From contig OY282608.1 in the NCBI GenBank assembly GCA_958298945.1, positions 80,834,806 to 80,898,805 of the forward strand: DNA of 64,000 nucleotides, in the 5' to 3' direction. The position numbers were made by a program, and so were the translations under genes. The notes beneath the pieces are model-generated. The model did no database searches. It saw nothing but the letters and a program-made list of their open reading frames with translations, and had not been told where the DNA came from. Below are positions 27,501-41,600 of the stretch, in pieces; positions within the stretch are counted from its first letter, which is position 1, and every line of letters starts with the position of its first letter. This DNA comes from Atherix ibis. Taxonomy: Eukaryota; Arthropoda; Insecta; Diptera; Athericidae.

Positions 27501-29370
27501 GCCAACAAACCAACAAACCAAAAACCAACAAGCAAACAAACCAACAAACCAACAAGCCAACAAGCCAACAAACCAATAAGCCAACAAACCAAAAAACCAA
27601 CAACCCAACAAACCTACAAACCAACAAACCAACAAACCAACAAGCCAACAAACAAACAAACAAACAACCAACAAACCAACAAACCGACAAACCAACAAGC
27701 CAACAAACCAACAAACGAACAAAGAAACAAACCAACAAACCAACAAAACAACTAACCAACAAGCCAACAAACCAAAAAACCAACAAACCAATAAACCAAC
27801 AGGCCAATAAACCTACAAACCAACAAACAAACAAACCAACAAACCAACAAACAAAAAAACCAACAAACCAACCAACCAACAAACCAACAAGCCAACAAAC
27901 GAACAAACCAACAAACATACAAACCAACAAACCAACAAACCAACAAGCCAACAAACCAACAAGCCAACAAACCAACAAATAAATAAATCAACAAACCAAC
28001 AAACCAACAAACGAGCAAACCAACAAACCAACAAACCAACAAACCAACAAACCAACAAGCCAACAAACCAACAAACGAACAAACCAACAAACCAACAAAC
28101 CAAGAAGCCAACAAACCAACAAACCAACAAGCCAACAAGCCAACAAACCAAAAAACCAACAAACGAACAAACTAACAAACAAACAAGCCAACAAACCAAC
28201 AAACCAACAAACAAACAAACCAACAAACCAACTAACCAACAAACCAACAAACCAACAAACTAACAAACAAACGAACCAACAAACCAACAAAACAACAAAC
28301 CAACAAATAAATTAACCAACAAACCAACAAGCCAACAAACCAACAAACCAACAAACCACAAACCAACAAGCCAACAGACAAGCAAACCAACAAGCCAACA
28401 AGCCACCAAACCAAAAAAACCAACAAACGAACTAACCAACAAACCTCAAACCAACAAACCAACAAACCAACAAACCCACAAACCGAAAAACCAACAAACC
28501 AACAAACCAACAAACGAACTAACCAACAAACCATCAAACCAACAAGCCAACAAGCCACCAAACCAAAAAAACCAACAAACGAACTAACCAACAAACCATC
28601 AAACCAACAAACCAACAAATCAACAAACCCACAAACCGAAAAACCAACAAACCAACAAACCAACAAACCAACAAGCCAGCAAGCCAACAAACCAACAAAC
28701 GAACAAACCAACAAACCAACAAACCAACAAACCAACAAACCAACAAACCAATAAGCCAACAAACCAACAAACCAACAAGCCAACAAGCCAACAAACCAAA
28801 AAACCAACAAACGAACAAACCAACAAACAAACAAACCAACAAACCAACAAACCAACAAACCAACAAACCAACAAACCAACAAACCAACAAACAAAAAAAC
28901 CAACAAAACAACAAACCAACAAACCAGCAATCCATCAAACCAACAAACCAACAAACCAACATGCCAACAAGCCGACAAACGAACAAGCCAACAAACCAAC
29001 AAACCAACAAACCACAAACCAACAAACCGACAAACCAACAAACCAACAAGCCAACAAGCCAACAAACCAAAAAACCAACAAACGAACAAACCAACAAACC
29101 AACAAACAAACAAACCACAAACCAAAAAACCAACAAACCAACAAACAAACAAACCAACAAACCAAAAAAACAACAAACAAATAAACCAACAAACCAACAA
29201 ACCAACAAACCAACAAACCAACAAACCAACAAACCAACAAACTAACAAGCCAACAAACCAACAAACCAAAAACCAACAAGCAAACAAACCAACAAACCAA
29301 CAAGCCAACAAGCCAACAAATCAATAAGCCAACAAACCAAAAAACCAACAACCCAACAAACCAAAAAACC
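24521..29370. repeat. Interleaved higher-order family of about 1.6 kb period, first segment
   Basis: This is a different landmark set from the flanking segments. CCCACAAACC lies at 25,246, 26,871 and 28,475 (steps 1,625 and 1,604), the CCACAAACCAAAAAACC word at 25,774, 27,375 and 29,115 (1,601 and 1,740), and CAAAACAAACC at 24,877 and 26,518 (1,641). CCAGCAATCC lies at 25,583, 27,184 and 28,924. Steps are not multiples of 8 because each copy holds units of 7 or 9 bases. Confidence 0.78.
28403..28707. repeat. 152-153 bp local tandem duplication
   Basis: CCACCAAACC is at 28,403 and 28,555 (152 bp) and CCCACAAACCGAAAAACC at 28,475 and 28,628 (153 bp). The one-base difference comes from the unit CCTCAAA near 28,445, a CCATCAAA that has lost one base. 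Confidence 0.78.
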
Positions 29371-31600
29371 AACAAACCAACAAACCAACAAACCAACAAG
29401 CCAACAATCCAACAAACCAACAAAGCAACAAACCAACAAATCAACAAGCCAACAAGCCAACAAACCAAAAAACCAACAAACGAACAAACCAACAAACCAT
29501 CAAACCAACAAACCAACAAACCAACAAACCAACGAGCCAACAAACCAATAATCCAACAAACGAACAAACCAACAAACAAACAAACCAACAAACCAAAAAA
29601 CCAACAAACTAACAAATCAACAAACCAACAAACCAAAAAAACAATAAACCAACAAACCAACAAGCCAACAAACCAACAAACCAACAAGCCAACAAACGAA
29701 CAAACCAACAAACCAACAAACAAACAAACCAACAGATGAACAAACCAACAAACCAACAAACCAACAAACCAACAAACCGACAAACCAACAAACCGACAAA
29801 CCAACAAACCAACAAACCAACAAACCAACAACCCAAAAAAACCAACAAGACAACAAACCAACAAACAAATAAACCAAAAAACCAACAAACCAACAAACCA
29901 ACAAACCAACAAACCAACAAACCAACAAGCCAACAAACCAACAAACCAACAAACGAACAAACCAACAAACCACCAAACTAACAAACCAACAAGTTAACAA
30001 ACCAACAAACAAACAAACCAACAAGCCAACAAGCGAACAAACCAAAAAACCAACAAACGAACAAACCAACAAACAAACAAACCAACAAACCAACACACCA
30101 ACAAACCAACAAACCAACAAACCAACAAACCAACAAACCAACAAACCAACAAACCAACAAACCAACAAACCAAGAAACCAACAAACCAACAAACCAACAA
30201 ACCAACAACCCAAAAAAACCAACAAGCCAACAAACCAACAAACAAATAAACCAAAAAACCAACAAACCAACAAACCAACAAACCAACAAACCAACAAACC
30301 AACAAGCCAACAAACCAACAAACCAACAAACCACAAACCAACAAGCCAACAAGCCAACAAACGAACAAAACAAACAAGCCGACAAACCAACAAACCAAAA
30401 AACCAACAAACCAACAAACCAAAAAACCAACTAACGAACAAACCAACAAACAAACAAACCAACAAACGAACAAACCAACAAACCAAAAAAGCAACAAACG
30501 AACAAACCAACAAACCGATAAACCAACAAGCCAACAAACCAAAAAACCAACAAACCAAGAAACCAACAAACCAACAAACCAACAAACCAACAAACCAACA
30601 AGCCAACAAACCAACAAACCAACAAACCAACAAAACAACAAGCCAACAAACCAACAAACCAACAAGCCAACAAGCGAACAAACCAACAAACCAACAAACC
30701 AACAAACCAACAAACCAACAAACCAACAAGCCAAAAAGCCAACAAGCCAACAAGCCAACAAGCCAACAAGCCAATAAACGAACAAACCAACAAACAAACA
30801 AACCAACAAACCAACAAACCAACAAACCAATAAACCAACAAACCAACAAACCAACAAACAAACGAACCAACAAACTAACAAAACAAAAAACCAACAAACA
30901 AATTACCCAACAAACCAACAAACCAATAAACCAACAAACGAACAAGCAAACTAACTAACAAACCAAAAAACCATCAAGCAAACAAACCAACAAACCAACA
31001 AGCCAACAATCCAACAAACCAACAATGCAACAAACCAACAAATCAACAAGCCAACAAGCCAACAAACCAAAAAACCAACAAACGAACAAACCAGCAAACC
31101 ATCAAACCAACAAACCAACAAACCAGCAAACCAACGAGCCAGCAAACCAATAATCCAACAAACGAACAAACCAACAAACAAACAAACCAACAAACCAAAA
31201 AACCAACAAACTAACAAATCAACAAACCAACAAACCAAAAAAACAATAAACCAACAAACCAACAAGCCAACAAACCAACAAACCAACAAGCCAACAAACG
31301 AACAAACCAACAAACCAACAAACAAACAAACCAACAGATGAACAAACCAACAAACCAACAAACCAACAAACCAACAAACCGACAAACCAACAAACCGACA
31401 AACCAACAAACCAACAAACCAACAAACCAACAACCCAAAAAAACCAACAAGCCAACAAACCAACAAACAAATAAACCAAAAAACCAACAAACCAACAAAC
31501 CAACAAACCAACAAACCAACAAACCAACAAGCCAACAAACCAACAAACCAACAAACGAACAAACCAACAAACCACCAAACTAACAAACCAACAAGTTAAC
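29371..31600. repeat. Higher-order family marked by CAGATGAAC, second segment
   Basis: Copies marked by CAGATGAAC (ATG at 29,736 and 31,338) and AAGTTAAC (29,991 and 31,593) are 1,602 bp apart. Landmarks of the 22.7-24.5 kb segment map here with a constant offset of 7,083 (23,888/30,971; 24,255/31,338; 24,510/31,593; 23,432/30,515), so this segment and its left neighbour were probably copied together. Confidence 0.78.
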
Positions 31601-33839
31601 AAACCAACAAACAAACAAACCAACAAGCCAACAAGCCAACAAACCAAAAAACCAACAAACGAACAAACCAACAAACAAACAAACCAACAAACCAACACAC
31701 CAACAAACCAACAAACCAACAAACCAACAAACCAACAAACCAACAAACCAACAAACCAAGAAACCAACAAACCAACAAACCAACAAACCAAAAAACCAAC
31801 AAACAAAAAAACCAACAAACAAGAAAACCAACAAAACAACAAACCAATAAACCAACAATCCAACAAACGAACAAACCAACAAACCAACATACCAACAAGC
31901 CAACAGACAAGCAAACCAACAAGCCAACAAGCCACCAAACCAAAAAAACCAACAAACGAACAAACAAACAAACCATCAAACCAACAAACCAACAAACCAA
32001 CAACCCAACAAGCCAACAAGCAAACAAACCAACAAACCAATAATCCAACAAACGAACAAACCAACAAAAAAAAACAAACCAACAAACCAACAAACCAACA
32101 AACCAACAAACAAACAAACCAACAAACCAACAAAACAAACCAACAAACAAATAAACCAACAACCCAACAAACCAACAAACCAACAAACCAACAAACCAAA
32201 AAACCAACAAACCAACAAACCAACAAACCAACAAACCAACAAACCAACAAGCCAACAAACCAACAAGCCAACAAACCAACAAACGAACAAATTAACAAAC
32301 CAACAAACCAAGAAACCAACAAACCAACAAACCAACAAACCAACAAACCAACAAACCAACAAACCAACAAACCAACAAGCCAACAAACCAACAAACCAAC
32401 AAACCAACAAACAAACAAACCAAAAAACCAACAAATCAAAAAACCAACAAACCAACAAACCAACAAGCCAACAAACCAACAAACCAACAAGCCAACAAAC
32501 GAACAAACCAACAAACAAGCAAACAAACAAACGAACTAACCAACAAACCAACAAACCAACAAACCAACAAACCAACAAACCAACAACACAACAAACCAAC
32601 AAATCAACAAACCCACAAACCAAAAAACCAACAAACCAACAAACCAACAAACCAACAAACCAACAAACCAACAAGCCAGCAAGCCAACAAACCAACAAAC
32701 GAACAAACCAACAAACCAACAAACCAACAAACCAACAAACCAACAAACCAACAAGCCAACAAACCAACAAACCAACAAACCAACAAGCCAACAAGCCAAC
32801 AAACCAAAAAACCAACAAACGAACAAACCAACAAACAAACAAACCAACAAACTAACAAACCAACAAACCAACAAACCAACAAACCAACAAACCAACAAAC
32901 CAACAAACCAACAAACAAAAAAACCAACAAAACAACAAACCAACAAACCAGCAATCCATCAAACCAACAAACCAACAAACCAACATGCCAACAAGCCGAC
33001 AAACGAACAAGCCAACAAACCAACAAACCAACAAACCACAAACCAAAAAACCAACAAACCAATAAAACAACAAGCCAACAAGCCAACAAACCAAAAAACC
33101 AACAAACGAACAAACCAACAAACCAACAAACAAACAAACCACAAACCAAAAAACCAACAAACCAACAAACAAACAAACCAACAAACCAAAAAAACAACAA
33201 ACAAATAAACCAACAAACCAACAAACCAACAAACCAACAAACCAACAAACCAACAAACTAACAAGCCAACAAACCAACAAACCAAAAACCAACAAGCAAA
33301 CAAACCAACAAACCAACAAGCCAACAAGCCAACAAACCAATAAGCCAACAAACCAAAAAACCAACAACCCAACAAACCTACAAACCAACAAACCAACAAA
33401 CCAACAAGCCAACAAACAAACAAACAAACAAACCAACAAACCAACAAACCGACAAACCAACAAGCCAACAAACCAACAAACGAACAAAGAAACAAACCAA
33501 CAAACCAACAAAACAACAAACCAACAAGCCAACAAACCAAAAAACCAACAAACCAATAAACCAACAAGCCAATAAACCAACAAACCAACAAACAAACAAA
33601 CCAACAAACCAACAAACAAAAAAACCAACAAACCAACCAACCAACAAACCAACAAGCCAACAAACGAACAAACCAACAAACATACAAACCAACAAACCAA
33701 CAAACCAACAAGCCAACAAACCAACAAGCCAACAAACCAACAAATAAATAAATCAACAAACCAACAAACCAACAAACGAGCAAACCAACAAACCAACAAA
33801 CCAACAAACCAACAAACCAACAAGCCAACAAACCAACAA
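31601..33839. repeat. Interleaved 1.6 kb family, second segment
   Basis: Landmarks of the 24.5-28.2 kb segment recur: CAAAACAAAC at 32,131, CCCACAAACC at 32,612, CCAGCAATCC at 32,948 and the CCACAAACC word at 33,139. Offsets from the copy near 26.9-28.2 kb are about 5.74-5.77 kb (26,871/32,612; 27,375/33,139; 28,228/33,993). Offsets from the copy near 25.2-25.8 kb are about 7.37 kb. Confidence 0.7.
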
Positions 33840-34533
33840 ACGAACAAACCAACAAACCAACAAACCAAGAAGCCAACAAACCAACAAACCAACAAGCCAA
33901 CAAGCCAACAAACCAAAAAACCAACAAACGAACAAACTAACAAACAAACAAGCCAACAAACCAACAAACCAACAAACAAACAAACCAACAAACCAACTAA
34001 CCAACAAACCAACAAACCAACAAACTAACAAATCAACAAACCAACAAACCAACAAAACAACAAACCAACAAATAAATTAACCAACAAACCAACAAGCCAA
34101 CAAACCAACAAACCAACAAACCACAAACCAACAAGCCAACAGACAAGCAAACCAACAAGCCAACAAGCCACCAAACCAAAAAAACCAACAAACGAACTAA
34201 CCAACAAACCATCAAACCAACAAACCAACAAACCAACAACCCAACAAGCCAACAAGCAAACAAACCAACAAACCAATAATCCAACAAACGAACAAACCAA
34301 CAAACAAACAAACCAACAAACCAACAAACCAACAAACCAACAAACCAACAAACAAACAAACAAACAAACCAACAAAACAAACCAACAAACAAATAAACCA
34401 ACAAACCAACAAACCAACAAACCAACAAACCAAAAAACCAACAAACCAACAAACCAACAAACCAACAAACCAACAAACCAACAAGCCAACAAACCAACAA
34501 GCCAACAAACCAACAAACGAACAAATCAACAAA

Positions 34534-34709
34534 CCAACAAACCAACAAACCAACAAACCAACAAACCAACAAACCAACAAACCAACAAACCAACAAACCA
34601 ACAAACCAACAAACCAACAAACCAACAAACCAACAAACCAACAAACCAACAAACCAACAAACCAACAAACCAACAAACCAACAAACCAACAAACCAACAA
34701 ACCAACAAA
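34534..34709. repeat. Pure octamer tract, 22 units
   Basis: Perfect CCAACAAA x22 between CGAACAAATCAAC and TCAAAAAACC. Confidence 0.93.
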
Positions 34710-35221
34710 TCAAAAAACCAACAAACCAACAAACCAACAAGCCAACAAACCAACAAACCAACAAGCCAACAAACGAACAAACCAACAAACAAACAAACAA
34801 ACAAACGAACTAACCAACAAACCAACAAACCAACAAACCAACAAACCAACAAACCAACAACCCAACAAAACAACAAACCAACAAATCAACAAACCCACAA
34901 ACCGAAAAACCAACAAACCAACAAACCAACAAACCAACAAGCCAGCAAGCCAACAAACCAACAAACGAACAAACCAACAAACCAACAAACCAACAAACCA
35001 ACAAACCAACAAACCAATAAGCCAAAAAACCAACAAACCAACAAGCCAACAAGCCAACAAACCAAAAAACCAACAAACGAACAAACCAACAAACAAACAA
35101 ACCAACAAACCAACAAACCAACAAACCAACAAACCAACAAACAAACAAACCAACAAACCAACAAGCCAACAAGCCAACAAACCAAAAAACCAACAAACGA
35201 ACAAACTAACAAATCAACAAA

Positions 35222-35397
35222 CCAACAAACCAACAAACCAACAAACCAACAAACCAACAAACCAACAAACCAACAAACCAACAAACCAACAAACCAACAA
35301 ACCAACAAACCAACAAACCAACAAACCAACAAACCAACAAACCAACAAACCAACAAACCAACAAACCAACAAACCAACAAACCAACAAACCAACAAA
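35222..35397. repeat. Pure octamer tract, 22 units
   Basis: Perfect units x22. The left flank is CTAACAAATCAAC and the right flank TCAAAAAACC. Confidence 0.93.
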
Positions 35398-35477
35398 TCA
35401 AAAAACCAACAAACCAACAAACCAACAAGCCAACAAACCAACAAGCCAACAAACCAACAAACGAACAAATCAACAAA

Positions 35478-35661
35478 CCAACAAACCAACAAACCAACAA
35501 ACCAACAAACCAACAAACCAACAAACCAACAAACCAACAAACCAACAAACCAACAAACCAACAAACCAACAAACCAACAAACCAACAAACCAACAAACCA
35601 ACAAACCAACAAACCAACAAACCAACAAACCAACAAACCAACAAACCAACAAACCAACAAA
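35478..35661. repeat. Pure octamer tract, 23 units
   Basis: Perfect units x23, equal longest of those counted, between CGAACAAATCAAC and TCAAAAAACC. Confidence 0.93.
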
Positions 35662-36930
35662 TCAAAAAACCAACAAACCAACAAGCCAACAAACCAACAA
35701 ACCAACAAGCCAGCAAACAAACAAACCAACAAACAAACAAACAAACAAACGAACTAACCAACAAACCAACAAACCAACAAACCAACAAACCAACAAACCA
35801 ACAACCCAACAAAACAACAAACCAACAAATCAACAAACCCACAAACCGAAAAACCAACAAACCAACAAACCAACAAACCAACAAGCCAGCAAGCCAACAA
35901 ACCAACAAACGAACAAACCAACAAACCAACAAACCAACAAACCAACAAACCAACAAACCAATAAGCCAAAAAACCAACAAACCAACAAGCCAACAAGCCA
36001 ACAAACCAAAAAACCAACAAACGAACAAACCAACAAACAAACAAACCAACAAACCAACAAACCAACAAACCAACAAACCAACAAACCAACAAACCAACAA
36101 ACCAACAAACCAACAAACCAACAAACCAACAAACCAACAAACCAACAAACAAAAAAACCAACAAAACAACAAACCAACAAACCAGCAATCCATCAAACCA
36201 ACAAACCAACAAACCAACATGCCAACAAGCCGACAAACGAACAAACGAACAAACCAACAAACCAACAAACCAAGAAGCCAACAAACCAACAAACCAACAA
36301 GCCAACAAGCCAACAACCCAAAAAACCAACAAACGAACAAACTAACAAACAAACAAGCCAACAAACCAACAAACCAACAAACAAACAAACCAACAAACCA
36401 ACTAACCAACAAACCAACAAACCAACAAACTAACAAACAAACGAACCAACAAACCAACAAAACAACAAACCAACAAATAAATTAACCAACAAACCAACAA
36501 GCCAACAAACCAACAAACCAACAAACCACAAACCAACAAGCCAACAGACAAGCAAACCAACAAGCCAACAAGCCACCAAACCAAAAAAACCAACAAACGA
36601 ACTAACCAACAAACCATCAAACCAACAAACCAACAAACCAACAACCCAACAAGCCAACAAGCAAACAAACCAACAAACCAATAATCCAACAAACGAACAA
36701 ACCAACAAACAAACAAACCAACAAACCAACAAACCAACAAACCAACAAACAAACAAACAAACAAACCAACAAAACAAACCAACAAACAAATAAACCAACA
36801 AACCAACAAACCAACAAACCAACAAACCAAAAAACCAACAAACCAACAAACCAACAAACCAACAAACCAACAAACCAACAAGCCAACAAACCAACAAGCC
36901 AACAAACCAACAAACGAACAAATCAACAAA

Positions 36931-37098
36931 CCAACAAACCAACAAACCAACAAACCAACAAACCAACAAACCAACAAACCAACAAACCAACAAACCAACA
37001 AACCAACAAACCAACAAACCAACAAACCAACAAACCAACAAACCAACAAACCAACAAACCAACAAACCAACAAACCAACAAACCAACAAACCAACAAA
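36931..37098. repeat. Pure octamer tract, 21 units
   Basis: Counterpart of the 34,534 tract in the second 2.39 kb copy, one unit shorter. Confidence 0.93.
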
Positions 37099-37602
37099 TC
37101 AAAAAACCAACAAACCAACAAACCAACAAGCCAACAAACCAACAAACCAACAAGCCAACAAACGAACAAACCAACAAACAAACAAACAAACAAACGAACT
37201 AACCAACAAACCAACAAACCAACAAACCAACAAACCAACAAACCAACAACCCAACAAAACAACAAACCAACAAATCAACAAAACCACAAACCGAAAAACC
37301 AACAAACCAACAAACCAACAAACCAACAAGCCAGCAAGCCAACAAACCAACAAACGAACAAACCAACAAACCAACAAACCAACAAACCAACAAACCAACA
37401 AACCAATAAGCCAAAAAACCAACAAACCAACAAGCCAACAAGCCAACAAACCAAAAAACCAACAAACGAACAAACCAACAAACAAACAAACCAACAAACC
37501 AACAAACCAACAAACCAACAAACAAACAAACCAACAAACCAACAAGCCAACAAGCCAACAAACCAAAAAACCAACAAACGAACAAACTAACAAATCAACA
37601 AA

Positions 37603-37786
37603 CCAACAAACCAACAAACCAACAAACCAACAAACCAACAAACCAACAAACCAACAAACCAACAAACCAACAAACCAACAAACCAACAAACCAACAAACC
37701 AACAAACCAACAAACCAACAAACCAACAAACCAACAAACCAACAAACCAACAAACCAACAAACCAACAAACCAACAAACCAACAAA
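37603..37786. repeat. Pure octamer tract, 23 units
   Basis: Counterpart of the 35,222 tract, one unit longer. Confidence 0.93.
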
Positions 37787-37866
37787 TCAAAAAACCAACA
37801 AACCAACAAACCAACAAGCCAACAAACCAACAAGCCAACAAACCAACAAACGAACAAATCAACAAA

Positions 37867-38042
37867 CCAACAAACCAACAAACCAACAAACCAACAAACC
37901 AACAAACCAACAAACCAACAAACCAACAAACCAACAAACCAACAAACCAACAAACCAACAAACCAACAAACCAACAAACCAACAAACCAACAAACCAACA
38001 AACCAACAAACCAACAAACCAACAAACCAACAAACCAACAAA
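37867..38042. repeat. Pure octamer tract, 22 units
   Basis: Counterpart of the 35,478 tract, one unit shorter. Confidence 0.93.
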
Positions 38043-38632
38043 TCAAAAAACCAACAAACCAACAAACCAACAAGCCAACAAACCAACAAACCAACAAGCC
38101 AGCAAACAAACAAACCAACAAACAAACAAACAAACAAACGAACTAACCAACAAACCAACAAACCAACAAACCAACAAACCAACAAACCAACAACCCAACA
38201 AAACAACAAACCAACAAATCAACAAACCCACAAACCGAAAAACCAACAAACCAACAAACCAACAAACCAACAAGCCAGCAAGCCAACAAACCAACAAACG
38301 AACAAACCAACAAACCAACAAACCAACAAACCAACAAACCAACAAACCAATAAGCCAAAAAACCAACAAACCAACAAGCCAACAAGCCAACAAACCAAAA
38401 AACCAACAAACGAACAAACCAACAAACAAACAAACCAACAAACCAACAAACCAACAAACCAACAAACCAACAAACCAACAAACCAACAAACCAACAAACC
38501 AACAAACCAACAAACCAACAAACCAACAAACCAACAAACAAAAAAACCAACAAAACAACAAACCAACAAACCAGCAATCCATCAAACCAACAAACCAACA
38601 AACCAACATGCCAACAAGCCGACAAACGAACA

Positions 38633-41600
38633 AGCCAACAAACCAACAAACCAACAAACCACAAACCAACAAACCAACAAACCAACAAACCAACAAGCCA
38701 ACAAGCCAACAAACCAAAAAACCAACAAACGAACAAACCAACAAACCAACAAACAAACAAACCACAAACCAAAAAACCAACAAACCAACAAACAAACAAA
38801 CCAACAAACCAAAAAAACAACAAACAAATAAACCAACAAACCAACAAACCAACAAACCAACAAACCAACAAACCAACAAACCAACAAACTAACAAGCCAA
38901 CAAACCAACAAACCAAAAACCAACAAGCAAACAAACCAACAAACCAACAAGCCAACAAGCCAACAAACCAATAAGCCAACAAACCAAAAAACCAACAACC
39001 CAACAAACCTACAAACCAACAAACCAACAAACCAACAAGCCAACAAACAAACAAACAAACAAACCAACAAACCAACAAACCGACAAACCAACAAGCCAAC
39101 AAACCAACAAACGAACAAAGAAACAAACCAACAAACCAACAAAACAACAAACCAACAAGCCAACAAACCAAAAAACCAACAAACCAATAAACCAACAAGC
39201 CAATAAACCAACAAACCAACAAACAAACAAACCAACAAACCAACAAACCAAAAAATCAACAAACCAACCAACCAACAAACCAACAAGCCAACAAACGAAC
39301 AAACCAACAAACATACAAACCAACAAACCAACAAACCAACAAGCCAACAAACCAACAAGCCAACAAACCAACAAATAAATAAATCAACAAACCACCAAAC
39401 CAACAAACGAGCAAACCAACAAACCAACAAACCAATAAACCAACAAACCAACAAGCCAACAAACCAACAAACAAACAAACCAACAAACCAACAAGCCAAC
39501 AAGCCAACAAACCAAAAAACCAACAAACGAACAAACTAACAAACAAACAAGCCAACAAACCAACAAACCAACAAACAAACAAACCAACAAACCAAGAAGC
39601 CAACAAACCAACAAACCAACAAGCCAACAAGCCAACAAACCAAAAAACCAACAAACGAACAAACTAACAAACAAACAAGCCAACAAACCAACAAACAAAC
39701 AAACAAACAAACCAACAAACCAACTAACCAACAAACCAACAAACCAACAAACTAACAAACAAACGAACCAACAAACCAACAAAACAACAAACCAACAAAT
39801 AAATTAACCAACAAACCAACAAGCCAACAAACCAATAAACCAACAAACCACAAACCAACAAGCCAACAGACAAGCAAACCAACAAGCCAACAAGCCACCA
39901 AACCAAAAAAACCAACAAACGAACAAACCAACAAACCATCAAACCAACAAACCAACAAACCAACAACCCAACAAGCCAACAAGCAAACAAACCAACAAAC
40001 CAATAATCCAACAAACGAACAAACCAACAAACAAACAAACCAACAAACCAACAAACCAACAAACCAACAAACAAACAAACCAACAAACCAACAAAACAAA
40101 CCAACAAACAAATAAACCAACAAACCAACAAACCAACAAACCAACAAACCAAAAAACCAACAAACCAACAAACCAACAAACCAACAAACCAACAAACCAA
40201 CAAGCCAACAAACCAACAAGCCAACAAACCAACAAACGAACAAATCAACAAACCAACAAACCAACAAACCAACAAACCAACAAACCAACAAACCAACAAA
40301 CCAACAAACCAACAAACCAACAAACCAACAAACCAACAAACCAACAAACCAACAAACCAACAAACCAACAAACCAACAAATCAAAAAACCAACAAACCAA
40401 CAAACCAACAAGCCAACAAACCAACAAACCAACAAGCCAACAAACGAACAAACCAACAAACAAACAAACAAACAAACGAACTAACCAACAAACCAACAAA
40501 CCAACAAACCACCAAACCAACAAACCAACAAACCAACAAAACAACAAACCAACAAATCAACAAACCCACAAACCAAAAAACCAACAAACCAACAAACCAA
40601 CAAACCAACAAACCAACAAACCAACAAGCCAGCAAGCCAACAAACCAACAAACGAACAAACCAACAAACCAACAAACCAACAAACCAACAAGCCAACAAA
40701 CCAACAAACCAACAAGCCAACAAGCCAACAAACCAAAAAACCAACAAACGAACAAACCAACAAACAAACAAACCAACAAACCAACAAACAAAAAAACCAA
40801 CAAAACAACAAACCAACAAACCAGCAATCCATCAAACCAACAAACCAACAAACCAACATGCCAACAAGCCGACAAACGAACAAGCCAACAAACCAACAAA
40901 CCAACAAACCACAAACCAACAAACCAACAAACCAACAAACCAACAAGCCAACAAGCCAACAAACCAAAAAACCAACAAACGAACAAACCAACAAACCAAC
41001 AAACAAACAAACCACAAACCAAAAAACCAACAAACCAACAAACAAACAAACCAACAAACCAAAAAAACAACAAACAAATAAACCAACAAACCAACAAACC
41101 AACAAACCAACAAACCAACAAACCAACAAACCAACAAACCAACAAACCAACAAACTAACAAGCCAACAAACCAACAAACCAAAAACCAACAAGCAAACAA
41201 ACCAACAAACCAACAAGCCAACAAGCCAACAAACCAATAAGCCAACAAACCAAAAAACCAACAACCCAACAAACCTACAAAACAACAAACCAACAAACCA
41301 ACAAGCCAACAAACAAACAAACAAACAAACCAACAAACCAACAAACCGACAAACCAACAAGCCAACAAACCAACAAACGAACAAAGAAACAAACCAACAA
41401 ACCAACAAAACAACAAACCAACAAGCCAACAAACCAAAAAACCAACAAACCAATAAACCAACAAGCCAATAAACCAACAAACCAACAAACAAACAAACCA
41501 ACAAACCAACAAACCAAAAAACCAACAAACCAACCAACCAACAAACCAACAAGCCAACAAACGAACAAACCAACAAACATACAAACCAACAAACCAACAA

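Larger units (their letters stand above)
33840..36239. repeat. 2.39 kb higher-order repeat, copy 1
   Basis: Landmarks pair with the next block at 2,389-2,405 bp: CCAACTAACC 33,993/36,398, AATAAATTAACC 34,071/36,476, CAAAACAAACC 34,373/36,770, CCCACAAACC 34,894/37,283 (one base changed in copy 2) and 35,838/38,227, CCAGCAATCC 36,182/38,571. An internal 944-bp repeat (34,894 to 35,838) is present in both copies. The block is rich in pure canonical tracts of 21-23 units. Confidence 0.85.
36240..38632. repeat. 2.39 kb higher-order repeat, copy 2
   Basis: This is the tandem copy of the preceding block with the same internal 944-bp step (37,283 to 38,227). The two continue differently after the CATGCCAACAAGCCGAC word: copy 1 goes directly to CGAACAAACGAAC at about 36,238 and into the next unit, whereas copy 2 goes on to the CCACAAACC word at 38,762. 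Copy 1 therefore looks as though it lost the segment between those points. Confidence 0.83.
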
